NCBI GenBank assembly: GCA_031374415.1
Contig: JANMGB010000120.1
Coordinates: 1-13,292, forward strand
Direction of reading: 5' to 3'
DNA length: 13,292 nt
DNA from: CANHBY01 sp031374415
GTDB lineage: Bacteria; Pseudomonadota; Gammaproteobacteria; Burkholderiales; Burkholderiaceae_C
Shown here: one piece after another, positions 5,727 to 12,573 of the stretch
Numbering within the stretch: position 1 is the first letter of the stretch
Layout: each line of letters starts with the position of its first letter
The notes under the pieces: model-generated
Databases searched by the model: none
What the model saw: the letters and a program-made list of their open reading frames with translations, nothing else
What the model was told of the DNA's origin: nothing
Program-made: the position numbers and the translations under genes

Positions 5727-7538
5727 ATGAGCGCGTCCATCCCTTCCCCGGACGGATCAGTAGAGAACGACCGTCACCACCATCACGACCATCACACGGT
5801 CGATATGGATGCTGCGGCCACTCCGGGGCCAACACCTGACGCCGATCCCGTTAGCGTGATCGAGGCGGCACTGGTCCGTCTGGTCGATGACGTGGGCGTG
5901 CTGGCCGAGGAAGACGTGGTGCGCGCCTTCTCGATCCTCAAGGCCACGGACCTGCCTGGCTACCTTCGCCTGCGCCACGCAGCCAAGAAAGCCAACCGGG
6001 ATTGCTCGGTGACGATGCTCGACAAACTGGTGCGCGACGAACTGCCCGGAAGCAGTGACGATGCCAGCGCGCTCGATGAACTGGTCGCCCTGGCCCGGGC
6101 GCAGTGCCAGTTGCACCACGATGCCGACCGCAATGCGGTCGCCGTGATTCCGATGCCCCGTCGTCGCGAAGTGTGGCGCGTGTATTCGTCCGGCTTCGAG
6201 GACTGGCTGCGGGCGGCGTACTGGCGCGCCAAGGAAATGGGCGTGCCGGAGACCACGATGAAGTCGGCGCTGGCCACGCTCGCCGCCGCAGGTATTAATG
6301 ATGGCGAGCAGATCGAAATCCACGTCCGCGCCGCCCGTTGCGACGATGGCTACCTGATCGATCTGGCCGATGAGCAGTGGCAGGCCATCCACGTCACCCC
6401 CCAGGGCTGGCGGGTGGTGAACGAATCGCCGGTGTACTTCACCCGCACGCCTTCGATGCGCCCGCTGCCTATGCCGGTGGCCCATGGCGATGTCGGGTTG
6501 CTCTGGCAGCACACCAACATTCCGGCACACAGCCGCGTGATGGTGCTGGCGTGGCTTCTGGACTGCTTCCGTCCGGACACGCCTTTCCCGGTGCTGGAGT
6601 TGGTGGGCGAACAAGGCTCGGCCAAGTCCACCACGCAATCCGTGCTGCGCAGCCTGGTCGATCCGAACAAGGTGATGCTGCGCGGGCGGCCCAAGACGGT
6701 GGAGGACGTGTTCGTCGCCGCCGCCAACAACTGGCTGGTCAGCTACGAGAACCTCTCTGGCCTCACGCCCGAGCAACAGGATGCCTTTTGCACCCTGGCC
6801 ACCGGCGGCGGCTTTGCCTCGCGCCAGCTTTACACAAACGGTGAAGAGCACGTGATGGAGACCAAGCGGCCGGTGGTGCTCAACGGCATCGCCGTGGTCG
6901 CCACGCGACCGGACCTGATCGACCGGGTGATTCACGTTGATCTGCCGACCATCCCCGCCGATGCCCGGCGCGACGATGCCGACACGCACGCAGGCTGGGA
7001 GCGTGATCAACCCGAGGTGTTCGCTGGACTGCTGGATCTGTTCTCGGCGGCGCTGGCCATTCTGCCGACGGTCAAGCTCACCCAGAAGCAGCGCATGGCT
7101 GATTACGAGCGCCTGGGCGAAGCAGTAGCCCGCGCCCTGGGCTTCGCCGCTGGTGAATTCCAGCAGCAGTACGCCGAGCTCGTGCGCGCTGGCATCGACC
7201 GGGCCCTGGAAAGCAACGCCGTCGCGCAGGCCCTGGACAAGTACCTCGCTGACCGTGTGCTGCCATTGAACTGGCAAGGCACCGCCGGTCAGCTCTACGA
7301 CCTGCTGAACACCCACAGCATCCCCGACCGCAGCAGTTGGCCGCGCTCGCCCAAGGGCCTGTCGGATCAGTTGCGCCGCATCGCCCCGGCCTACCGCGCC
7401 AAGGGCATCGACATCACCCACCTCGGCCACAGCCGGGAGGGGGCGCGCTGGCGCATTGCCCAGACCCGTTCCCAAACCAATCCTGCCACGCCACCCGGCA
7501 TCGAGGGTGGCACTCGATATGGAGCTCACCGTGAGTAA
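5727..7538 (+). CDS. P-loop ATPase of the phage/satellite primase-helicase type (603 aa)
   Basis: Residues about 255-400 hold a helicase-like ATPase core: Walker A GEQGSAKST at 294-302, a Walker B-like segment WLVSYEN at about 336-342, then LSGLTPEQQDAFCTLATGGG and RPVVLNGIAVVATRPDLIDR, where an arginine finger would be expected. This is the pattern of replicative ATPases in prophages and integrative elements that accompany AlpA regulators, so replication of the element is the likely job. No zinc-finger or catalytic primase motif is evident in the N-terminal part. The ATG at 5727 is 14 bases after the AlpA gene. Residues 17-23 are HHHHDHH, encoded exactly by the triple repeat R3, so this stretch may exist because of DNA constraint. 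An alternative start is M27 (5805), with no better ribosome site. The end overlaps the next gene by 8 bases. Confidence 0.85.
   Translation: MSASIPSPDGSVENDRHHHHDHHTVDMDAAATPGPTPDADPVSVIEAALVRLVDDVGVLAEEDVVRAFSILKATDLPGYLRLRHAAKKANRDCSVTMLDKLVRDELPGSSDDASALDELVALARAQCQLHHDADRNAVAVIPMPRRREVWRVYSSGFEDWLRAAYWRAKEMGVPETTMKSALATLAAAGINDGEQIEIHVRAARCDDGYLIDLADEQWQAIHVTPQGWRVVNESPVYFTRTPSMRPLPMPVAHGDVGLLWQHTNIPAHSRVMVLAWLLDCFRPDTPFPVLELVGEQGSAKSTTQSVLRSLVDPNKVMLRGRPKTVEDVFVAAANNWLVSYENLSGLTPEQQDAFCTLATGGGFASRQLYTNGEEHVMETKRPVVLNGIAVVATRPDLIDRVIHVDLPTIPADARRDDADTHAGWERDQPEVFAGLLDLFSAALAILPTVKLTQKQRMADYERLGEAVARALGFAAGEFQQQYAELVRAGIDRALESNAVAQALDKYLADRVLPLNWQGTAGQLYDLLNTHSIPDRSSWPRSPKGLSDQLRRIAPAYRAKGIDITHLGHSREGARWRIAQTRSQTNPATPPGIEGGTRYGAHRE
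5769..5795 (-). repeat. Triple 9-bp direct repeat, copy R3, within the ATPase gene start
   Basis: On the minus strand the units are GTGATGGTC, GTGATGGTG and GTGACGGTC, followed after 6 bases by TACTGAT (5762 to 5756). On the plus strand the same bases are nine whole codons of the ATPase reading frame, giving D-R-H-H-H-H-D-H-H. It is the most regular of the three copies. Confidence 0.75.
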
Positions 7539-7806
7539 TCCCAATTTGCACCCCGTCTGGGCCAAGGCCCTCGGCATCACGCCGCAGGCCACCAGCCCAT
7601 CCACCTCTGCCGAAACGCAGCTGTCCCCGCTGGCTGCCGCGATTGCGGCGATGACCGGGCAAACCCACTCCCACCGGGGTTGGCAGGCCACCAGCCATCC
7701 CCGGCGCCCCGGCGCGCCGGTCGGCATCAAGAAGCAGGCGGGCCCCGGCCTGTGGGTCAGCACCGTCGCGCGGCCCGGCGATACCCACTACCCCGTCCAT
7801 CCCTGA
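7531..7806 (+). CDS. Small protein of unknown function (91 aa)
   Basis: The GTG at 7531 has GGAG exactly 6 bases upstream and overlaps the end of the ATPase gene by 8 bases, a typical coupled start; an ATG at 7519 lacks such a site. The product begins VSNPNLHPVWAKALGI (initiator Met). It is rich in proline, alanine and serine, with a short helical segment LSPLAAAIAAMTG near 30-42 and a basic, probably disordered C-terminal half. No domain is recognised. Tight coupling to the ATPase on one side and 21 bases to the coiled-coil gene on the other suggests the three belong to one function. Confidence 0.65.
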   Translation: MSNPNLHPVWAKALGITPQATSPSTSAETQLSPLAAAIAAMTGQTHSHRGWQATSHPRRPGAPVGIKKQAGPGLWVSTVARPGDTHYPVHP

Positions 7807-7827
7807 TCAAACCTGGAGACCATCACC

Positions 7828-8673
7828 ATGAAACTGAACCCGTTCAGCAAGAAGTCCAACCCCTACCTCGACAAAGTCAAGGCTGAGCACGACGCGCTCA
7901 ACCTGGAACTCACGCCCCTCAAGGCCGAATTGGCTGAGGCTGAAGCGGAGCACGCTGCGGCACGCGAGAAACAAAATCGTCTGCGTGATGCCGCTGGCTC
8001 GATGTCGATGAACACGCCACCGGCAGCCAAAGCCCACTGGCCCATCCTGTGCGAAGCCAATCAGCGGATGGAAAGGCTCAAGTCGAAGGTGTCCAACCTG
8101 GAGAGCCGACTGCGTCCGCTGCAGCAGATCTTGGCCACACCAGAGCGCTTCGCAGTGGCCCGCAAACAACTTGACGATCTGATCGCGCAGCACAAGACGC
8201 TCACCGCTGAAGCGCAGACGGTTGATGGCCAACTGGGCAAGATCGCCAAGCGGCTGGAGGACCTCGACGCGCGCATTGCTGTCGAAACGAAGTCGGCATC
8301 TCGGGCGCTGCTGGATACCGAAGCGGAATTCGTGGTGCCTGAAACCTTGACCAAGCTGGAGGTGGAGCTGCGCATTACCCGGGCATCGCAGGTTGAACTT
8401 GAGCGCCAGCGTGATGCAGTCCAGGCCCAGCTTGGCGGACTTCCTGATGCCGTGCGCAAGGCGAGGGATTACTTCATCCACTGCCGTGCGGCAATGGCCG
8501 AAATCGAGCTGCACGAACAGTTGATGCCGGTCATGAACGCACTGGCTCGCGCCTCGGCGGCCCGGCGCCAGATCAACTACCACCACGACGAAAGTCGCTT
8601 CCCGGTTGAGATTCCACGCGATCTGATCGAAGCAGCCAGCGATGCACTGGCGGCAGAAATGCCAGCGCACTGA
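7828..8673 (+). CDS. Coiled-coil protein of unknown function (281 aa)
   Basis: The protein starts MKLNPFSKKSNPYLDKVKAE and has good coding character with TGGAG upstream of ATG 7828. Long stretches (about 10-50, 70-140 and 165-220) are heptad-like and rich in E, K, L, A and Q, for example LTPLKAELAEAEAEHAAAREK; these predict antiparallel or dimeric coiled coil. There is no signal peptide or membrane helix. The C-terminal part (about 235-281) is less regular, with INYHHDESRFPVEIP. It is the last gene before cos-like box A, which begins 5 bases after its stop. Candidate roles are a scaffold for the replication ATPase or a structural/redirecting factor; neither can be shown from sequence. Confidence 0.78.
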   Translation: MKLNPFSKKSNPYLDKVKAEHDALNLELTPLKAELAEAEAEHAAAREKQNRLRDAAGSMSMNTPPAAKAHWPILCEANQRMERLKSKVSNLESRLRPLQQILATPERFAVARKQLDDLIAQHKTLTAEAQTVDGQLGKIAKRLEDLDARIAVETKSASRALLDTEAEFVVPETLTKLEVELRITRASQVELERQRDAVQAQLGGLPDAVRKARDYFIHCRAAMAEIELHEQLMPVMNALARASAARRQINYHHDESRFPVEIPRDLIEAASDALAAEMPAH

Positions 8674-8677
8674 TCGT

Positions 8678-8782
8678 CACGCAACCGGTCCACAGGCGAA
8701 TTGGGTCCTTCCTCGCCATTTCGCAATACGGGGGGCGCGAGCGCGCTGCCCCGCTACCGACAGATCCCGAAACAGGGTTACC
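8678..8782 (+). other. Cos-like box A (plus strand), related to box B
   Basis: This segment aligns without gaps to 3796-3692 of the minus strand, with about 70% identity by eye. It carries a cosQ-like GGGTCCTTCCT (8703-8713), CAATACGGG (8722-8730), a GCGCGAGCGCGC-type symmetrical GC stretch and CGCTACCG (8752-8759), and it ends in the first of four GGTTACC heptamers. The order cosQ, cosN, repeats is that of lambda cos sites, where terminase cuts at cosN and binds repeats in cosB. It lies in a 167-base gap between two rightward genes. An alternative is a conserved regulatory leader. No terminase or other virion gene is present in the window. Confidence 0.6.
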
Positions 8783-8824
8783 GGTTACCACCCCGGTTAC
8801 CGCCCGGCGCCGTGCCGGGTTACC
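8776..8824 (+). repeat. Four GGTTACC heptamers
   Basis: Exact copies lie at 8776-8782, 8783-8789, 8795-8801 and 8818-8824, all in the same orientation, just before the next gene (Shine-Dalgarno AAGGAG at 8829-8834). The first copy occupies the same place in box A that GGTTTGC occupies in box B. The regular use of one heptamer suggests a protein-binding array. Confidence 0.8.
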
Positions 8825-8840
8825 ACTCAAGGAGCTTTTG

Positions 8841-9284
8841 ATGAACCACTCGACAGAACCCCAAGCCAGCGATGGCGCCCGCCACGTGCCCGTTGAACGC
8901 CTGCAGCACTACAACCCCGAAGTCGAGCAGCGCGTGCAAGGCTGGTTTGCCAGCGGCCAGCCGCTGGTCTGGATTCCCATCCTCAGCCGGGAGAACTTCC
9001 CCGAAGTGCCCCAGCAACTCCTGGAGTTTGCCGACCACTACCAGGAGGCCATGCGCTGGCCTGTCCACCGGATGGAAGACCTGCTGCAGTTGCCCAATGG
9101 CATCACCGGCTGGTTGATGCCGGCCACGGCCAGTGACACCGACGTGGCCTGCGGAGTGTGGGACGGCGAGATCTACATCCTGGGCATCAAGGACCGGCGC
9201 ACCGGCAAACCGCAGACGCTGCTGGGAGAGCGTTTCGATGTAGCGACAGGTCAGGTCGACGACCCCGAACAGAGCGCGGTTTGA
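8841..9284 (+). CDS. Conserved protein of unknown function (147 aa)
   Basis: ATG 8841 has AAGGAG 6 bases upstream, a strong start. The product starts MNHSTEPQASDGARHVPVER and looks like a compact soluble mixed alpha/beta domain, with VQGWFASGQPLVWIPIL, a tryptophan-containing RWPVHRMEDLL segment, and a beta-rich end with CGVWDGEIYILGIKDRRTG. I recognise no family. It follows the GGTTACC array directly, so its transcription may respond to whatever binds there. It is the first gene of the block that ends in the recombinase. Confidence 0.75.
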   Translation: MNHSTEPQASDGARHVPVERLQHYNPEVEQRVQGWFASGQPLVWIPILSRENFPEVPQQLLEFADHYQEAMRWPVHRMEDLLQLPNGITGWLMPATASDTDVACGVWDGEIYILGIKDRRTGKPQTLLGERFDVATGQVDDPEQSAV

Positions 9285-9345
9285 CTTGGCTTCTGGTCGC
9301 CACAGCGCGTTCATGGAGGTCCGCAAACCCCTCTTGGAGAAATCA

Positions 9346-9594
9346 ATGAGCACCCACCCAACTCTGCGTGTGCAGGTCACCGACACCAACCAGCGCCCGC
9401 GCGGCGTGATGACCATCGACGCCGATTTCGATCACCTCGGCCCCTACCGCGTACAGCACGATGGCCGCACGTATTGGTTTACCGGCAAATCTGGCACCCA
9501 CCGCGCCAGCGGTGTGGCTACCCGCGAAATGGCCACCGCTGACGATGCGCGGCTGTGGATCACCCTGGGCTGCACCGCCATCTGGGAGGACTGA
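9346..9594 (+). CDS. Small protein of unknown function (82 aa)
   Basis: The ATG at 9346 has GGAG 6 bases upstream; reading further upstream adds a stretch without a ribosome site. The product starts MSTHPTLRVQVTDTNQRPRG and appears to be mostly beta strand: VMTIDADFDHLGPYRVQHDG and YWFTGKSGTHRASGVA, then a short helix (MATADDARLWITLG). No signal, membrane segment or known domain is visible. Its stop is 2 bases before the ATG of the DUF2924 gene, so the two are translationally coupled. Confidence 0.72.
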   Translation: MSTHPTLRVQVTDTNQRPRGVMTIDADFDHLGPYRVQHDGRTYWFTGKSGTHRASGVATREMATADDARLWITLGCTAIWED

Positions 9595-9596
9595 GG

Positions 9597-10058
9597 ATGA
9601 CAGACCAGAAACCCGTCGCAGTCAGCGCGCAACTGGCGGCGCTGCCTTCCCTGCCGATGGCGGACCTCTGGGCGCTGTGGGATCAGCACTTTCCCCGGCG
9701 GCCCAGCCACCGCAACCGCAACTACGTGGAATCACGGCTGGCCTACCGCATCCAGGAGCTGGCCTACGGCGCGCTGCCCACCAATATCCGCAAGATGCTG
9801 GTCGAGGCCGGTGCCAAGCATTCCAAGATCAAGTCGTCTGCCGGGCGCAGCGCACAAACCCTGCTGATGCCCGGCACCACGCTGATCCGGGAATGGGATG
9901 AGCGCGAGTACCGTGTGACGGTCACGCCCGATGGCCTCTACGCCCTGGATGGCCAGGTGTTCAAGAGCCTGTCGGCGGCGGCACGCCACATCACGGGGAC
10001 CCAATGGAATGGGCCGAAGTTCTTTGGTCTGCGCAGCGGCAAGGGAGATGGTCAATGA
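9597..10058 (+). CDS. DUF2924 domain protein
   Basis: This 153-aa protein matches the DUF2924 pattern: ALPSLPMADLWALWDQHF near the start, RNYVESRLAYRIQELAYG in the middle, PGTTLIREWDEREYRVTV, and a C-terminal segment with YSLSAAARHITGTQWNGPKFFGL-like features (residues about 123-146: FKSLSAAARHIT, then WNGPKFFGL). DUF2924 genes are commonly found directly before serine recombinase genes in prophage-like elements. The C-terminal half looks like a small DNA-binding module, so an accessory or directionality factor is a fair inference, not a demonstrated role. Its TGA overlaps the recombinase ATG as ATGA (10055-10058), which ties the levels of the two proteins together. Confidence 0.88.
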   Translation: MTDQKPVAVSAQLAALPSLPMADLWALWDQHFPRRPSHRNRNYVESRLAYRIQELAYGALPTNIRKMLVEAGAKHSKIKSSAGRSAQTLLMPGTTLIREWDEREYRVTVTPDGLYALDGQVFKSLSAAARHITGTQWNGPKFFGLRSGKGDGQ

Positions 10059-11407
10059 ACACGCCGTTGCTCGTGCCACAAACCGCACCCATGCGGCGCT
10101 GCGCGGTGTACTGCCGTGTTTCCAGCGACGAACGTCTGGACCAGTCCTTCAATTCCATCGATGCCCAGAAAGAAGCCGGGCAAGCGTTCATCAAGAGCCA
10201 GAGCCACGAGGGCTGGATCGCCGTGGCCGATGATTACGACGATGGCGGTTTCTCCGGCGGCAACATGGATCGGCCTGCCTTGAAGCGCTTGATGGCCGAC
10301 ATCCAGATGGGCAAGGTCGACATCGTGGTGGTCTACAAGATCGACCGCTTGTCGCGCTCGCTGGCGGATTTCGCGCGCATGGTCGATGTGTTCGACCGTC
10401 ACAGGGTCAGCTTCAGCGCGGTCACACAGCAGATCAACTCGGCCACCTCAATGGGGCGGCTGATGCTCAACGTGCTGCTGTCTTTCGCACAGTTCGAACG
10501 CGAGGTGACGGGGGAGCGCATCCGCGACAAGATCGCAGCCAGCAAGGCCAAGGGGATGTGGATGGGCGGGCCGCTGCCACTCGGGTACGACGTCGAAAAC
10601 CGCCTGCTGGTCATCAACGAGGTCGAGGCCCGGCTGGTGCGTCGCATCTTCGACGATTTCGTGTCGATGCGTTCGGCCACGCTGATGGCCAAGGCCTATG
10701 GTGCGGAAGGCGTGGTCACCAAGGGTGGCAAGCCCTTCACCAAGCAGACCATCTACAAGATGCTGCACAACCGGATGTACCTGGGTGAGATCGTCCACAA
10801 GGGGCAGAGCTTCCCCGGCCAGCACCAGGCCATCATCACCCAGGCGCAGTGGGATGCCGTGCACGCACTGATCGCCACCGATGGCATCGAACGGCGGCGC
10901 GAGACCAATGACCGCCAGCGTGAACCGGTATTGTTGCGCGGCCTGCTGTTCACGCCCGATGGTGAACGGCTGGTGCCCAGCTACACCGTCAAGAAGGGCA
11001 AAACCTACCGCTACTACACACCGATCAAGCACCGGCGCTTTGGCGCGTGGGCCAGCCAGCACGGGCCACTACCGGCAGCGCCCATTGAAGAATTGGTGAC
11101 CCAGCAGATCGTCGCGGCGCTGTCAGCGCCGCACAACGTGCAGTCGGTGTGGGATCGGATTCGGACAACCCGCCCGGACCTCTCGGAGCCTGAGGTGGTC
11201 TTACCGATGCGAAATCTGGCTGGTCTATGGCAACAGCTGTTCTGCGCTGAACAGTGTCGGCTGGCGCACTTGCTGATCGAGCGCGTGGTGTTTGCCGACG
11301 GCGGGCTGGAGATCATCTGGTGCGATCAGGGATGGCAGGAACTGGCCGGGGAACTGCTACCCGGAACCATCGGCGCAGAACTGCAGGAGATGGAGGAAAC
11401 CGTATGA
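10055..11407 (+). CDS. Serine recombinase / site-specific integrase
   Basis: This 450-aa protein has an N-terminal resolvase catalytic domain (about 14-160) with CRVSSDE, where S23 is the expected nucleophile and R21 its partner, and DRLSRSL as the active-site arginine motif. A recombinase domain follows (about 180-275: GPLPLGYD, then TIYKMLHNRMYLGEI). After it, the place where large serine recombinases usually carry a four-cysteine zinc ribbon (about 293-330) reads LLRGLLFTPDGERLVPSYT...YRYYTPI, keeping the flanks but without the cysteines. A shorter C-terminal region follows. It catalyses integration or excision by double-strand exchange. The ATG at 10055 overlaps the DUF2924 stop and has AGGGAG upstream; an in-frame upstream start is unlikely. 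The end overlaps the next gene by ATGA. Its target site in the chromosome cannot be deduced. Confidence 0.95.
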   Translation: MNTPLLVPQTAPMRRCAVYCRVSSDERLDQSFNSIDAQKEAGQAFIKSQSHEGWIAVADDYDDGGFSGGNMDRPALKRLMADIQMGKVDIVVVYKIDRLSRSLADFARMVDVFDRHRVSFSAVTQQINSATSMGRLMLNVLLSFAQFEREVTGERIRDKIAASKAKGMWMGGPLPLGYDVENRLLVINEVEARLVRRIFDDFVSMRSATLMAKAYGAEGVVTKGGKPFTKQTIYKMLHNRMYLGEIVHKGQSFPGQHQAIITQAQWDAVHALIATDGIERRRETNDRQREPVLLRGLLFTPDGERLVPSYTVKKGKTYRYYTPIKHRRFGAWASQHGPLPAAPIEELVTQQIVAALSAPHNVQSVWDRIRTTRPDLSEPEVVLPMRNLAGLWQQLFCAEQCRLAHLLIERVVFADGGLEIIWCDQGWQELAGELLPGTIGAELQEMEETV

Positions 11408-11856
11408 AGTCGAAAGTGCAGCCATTGGGGGCGGCAATCGCCCGCGAACGCCGGGATAACGGCCAGGTCAAGCTGTCCACCTTCATCCCGCTGAAGATCA
11501 GGAAGCGCGGCGCCAGCAGGGTGGTGGTGCGACCAGATGGCCAGGTCGAGTCGCCGGGCAAGGTCGCCAGCCAGATTGACCAGCCCTTGCTGGTGGCCCT
11601 GACGCGGGCCTTCTACTGGCAGCAATTGCTCGACGACGGCGTGGTTGGCAGTGGCAGCGAGATCGCCCAGCGCGAAGACCTGCACCATTCGACCGTCAAC
11701 GAGTTGCTGCGCCTGACCTTGCTGGAGCCCGCCATCATCCAGAGCATCCTGGCCGGGCAGCAACCCCGGTGCATGAGCCTGCTGTGGTTCCAGCGCAATC
11801 CGCTGCCGACCGACTGGGTGGCGCAGCGGGAGGTGGTGGCAGGGTTTGATGCTTGA
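11404..11856 (+). CDS. Recombinase-linked protein of unknown function (150 aa)
   Basis: Starts MKSKVQPLGAAIARERRDNG at ATG 11404, overlapping the recombinase stop (ATGA). The N-terminal half is basic (KIRKRGASRVVV). The C-terminal half holds a likely helix-turn-helix: ALTRAFYWQQLLDDG, then EIAQREDLHHSTVNELLRLTLL (about 92-113), then a helical end. DNA binding is therefore plausible. Strict coupling to the recombinase suggests a role in recombination control, for example as accessory or directionality factor. I know similar proteins only as hypothetical neighbours of DUF2924-linked recombinases. It ends 5 bases from the end of the convergent CxxC gene. Confidence 0.78.
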   Translation: MKSKVQPLGAAIARERRDNGQVKLSTFIPLKIRKRGASRVVVRPDGQVESPGKVASQIDQPLLVALTRAFYWQQLLDDGVVGSGSEIAQREDLHHSTVNELLRLTLLEPAIIQSILAGQQPRCMSLLWFQRNPLPTDWVAQREVVAGFDA

Positions 11857-11861
11857 CCGGG

Positions 11862-12185
11862 TTACGAGCCCTCGATCACCCGTGCCACATCACTGCGGCA
11901 TTCAGCGCACTTGCCCACCAGCAGCAAGTCGCCGCCCTTGATGGTGCCGCTGAAATTGGTGATCGTGGTTTCGTGATGGCAGTGGCCGCACCAGACGTTG
12001 GACAGCAGCCGCTGGCGGATGTCGGCAGGGATGGACTCCCAGCGGTCACGGGCGGGTTTGGTGAAGGTGGGGAATGACTCAACGCCTGCTGTGGACTGCG
12101 CCAGTTCAGGCATCCGATTCCTCGCCATCGTCCGCGCTTCTGTCATCGCAGCCTGAGTCTGCTGGTTGGGTGTTTTCTCGTTCAT
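11862..12185 (-). CDS. Two-CxxC (zinc-ribbon-like) protein (107 aa)
   Basis: The protein starts MNEKTPNQQTQAAMTEARTM and has an N-terminal, probably disordered or helical stretch, then a C-terminal metal-binding-like module: CGHC at 66-69 and CAEC at 93-96, separated by a beta-rich stretch (TTITNFSGTIKGGDLLLVGK). Four cysteines spaced this way suit a zinc ribbon that might bind nucleic acid or protein. ATG 12185 is 4 bases after the Doc gene stop, so it is the third gene of the toxin-antitoxin transcript, or a separate passenger. Family unknown. It converges with the recombinase operon, with only 5 bases between the ends. Confidence 0.7.
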   Translation of the reverse strand: MNEKTPNQQTQAAMTEARTMARNRMPELAQSTAGVESFPTFTKPARDRWESIPADIRQRLLSNVWCGHCHHETTITNFSGTIKGGDLLLVGKCAECRSDVARVIEGS

Positions 12186-12189
12186 AGCA

Positions 12190-12570
12190 TCACTTTGCTG
12201 CGACGGCAAACGACCGCAGCCAGGGATCGAGGTGGGCGATGTCGAAGGTGCCCGACTCGAACATCTGCATCATCTCGGCATAGATCTGCATCGGCAAACG
12301 CTGCAAGCGCCAGCCATTGATGCGCAGGAACACGTCGGCCGCCGCAAAGGCGATGCGCTTGTTACCGTCCACAAACGGATGGTTGATCGCCAGGCTTTCC
12401 AACAGAGCAGCAGCCTCGGCCACGACGTCGTCGTAGTAGCCGGTCTGAGGGCGGAACAGTGCGGCCTCCAGCGCCCCCGGGTCACGCACGCCCGGCGCGC
12501 CGCCGTAACGCTGCATCAGCACCGTGTGCATGCCCAGCACATCGGCCACGGTCAGGTAATCGTGACCCAC
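12190..12570 (-). CDS. doc: Doc-type toxin (Fic/Doc family)
   Basis: This 126-aa protein carries the Doc signature HPFVDGNKR at 64-72, with the supporting pattern VRDPGALEAALFRPQTGYY before it and AAADVFLRINGW after it. Doc is a Fic-fold kinase; the P1 enzyme inactivates elongation factor Tu by phosphorylation. The motif here has DGNK, with the small D-G in place of the P1 form, as in many chromosomal Doc homologues. The length is normal for the family. The start is a GTG at 12570, 3 bases after the antitoxin stop, which couples toxin to antitoxin translation. Confidence 0.93.
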   Translation of the reverse strand: MGHDYLTVADVLGMHTVLMQRYGGAPGVRDPGALEAALFRPQTGYYDDVVAEAAALLESLAINHPFVDGNKRIAFAAADVFLRINGWRLQRLPMQIYAEMMQMFESGTFDIAHLDPWLRSFAVAAK

Positions 12571-12573
12571 GAT

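Noticed and set aside
5757..7763. A 668-codon open reading on the minus strand over the ATPase gene
   Set aside because: It mirrors the whole ATPase gene, shows no domain pattern and no ribosome site, and is the expected antisense shadow of GC-rich codon use. The plus-strand reading has clear Walker motifs.
7818..7826. Single GACCATCAC, like one unit of the 9-bp repeat, before the coiled-coil gene
   Set aside because: Only one unit, without the neighbouring units or the AT-rich box; probably chance or part of the ribosome-binding context.
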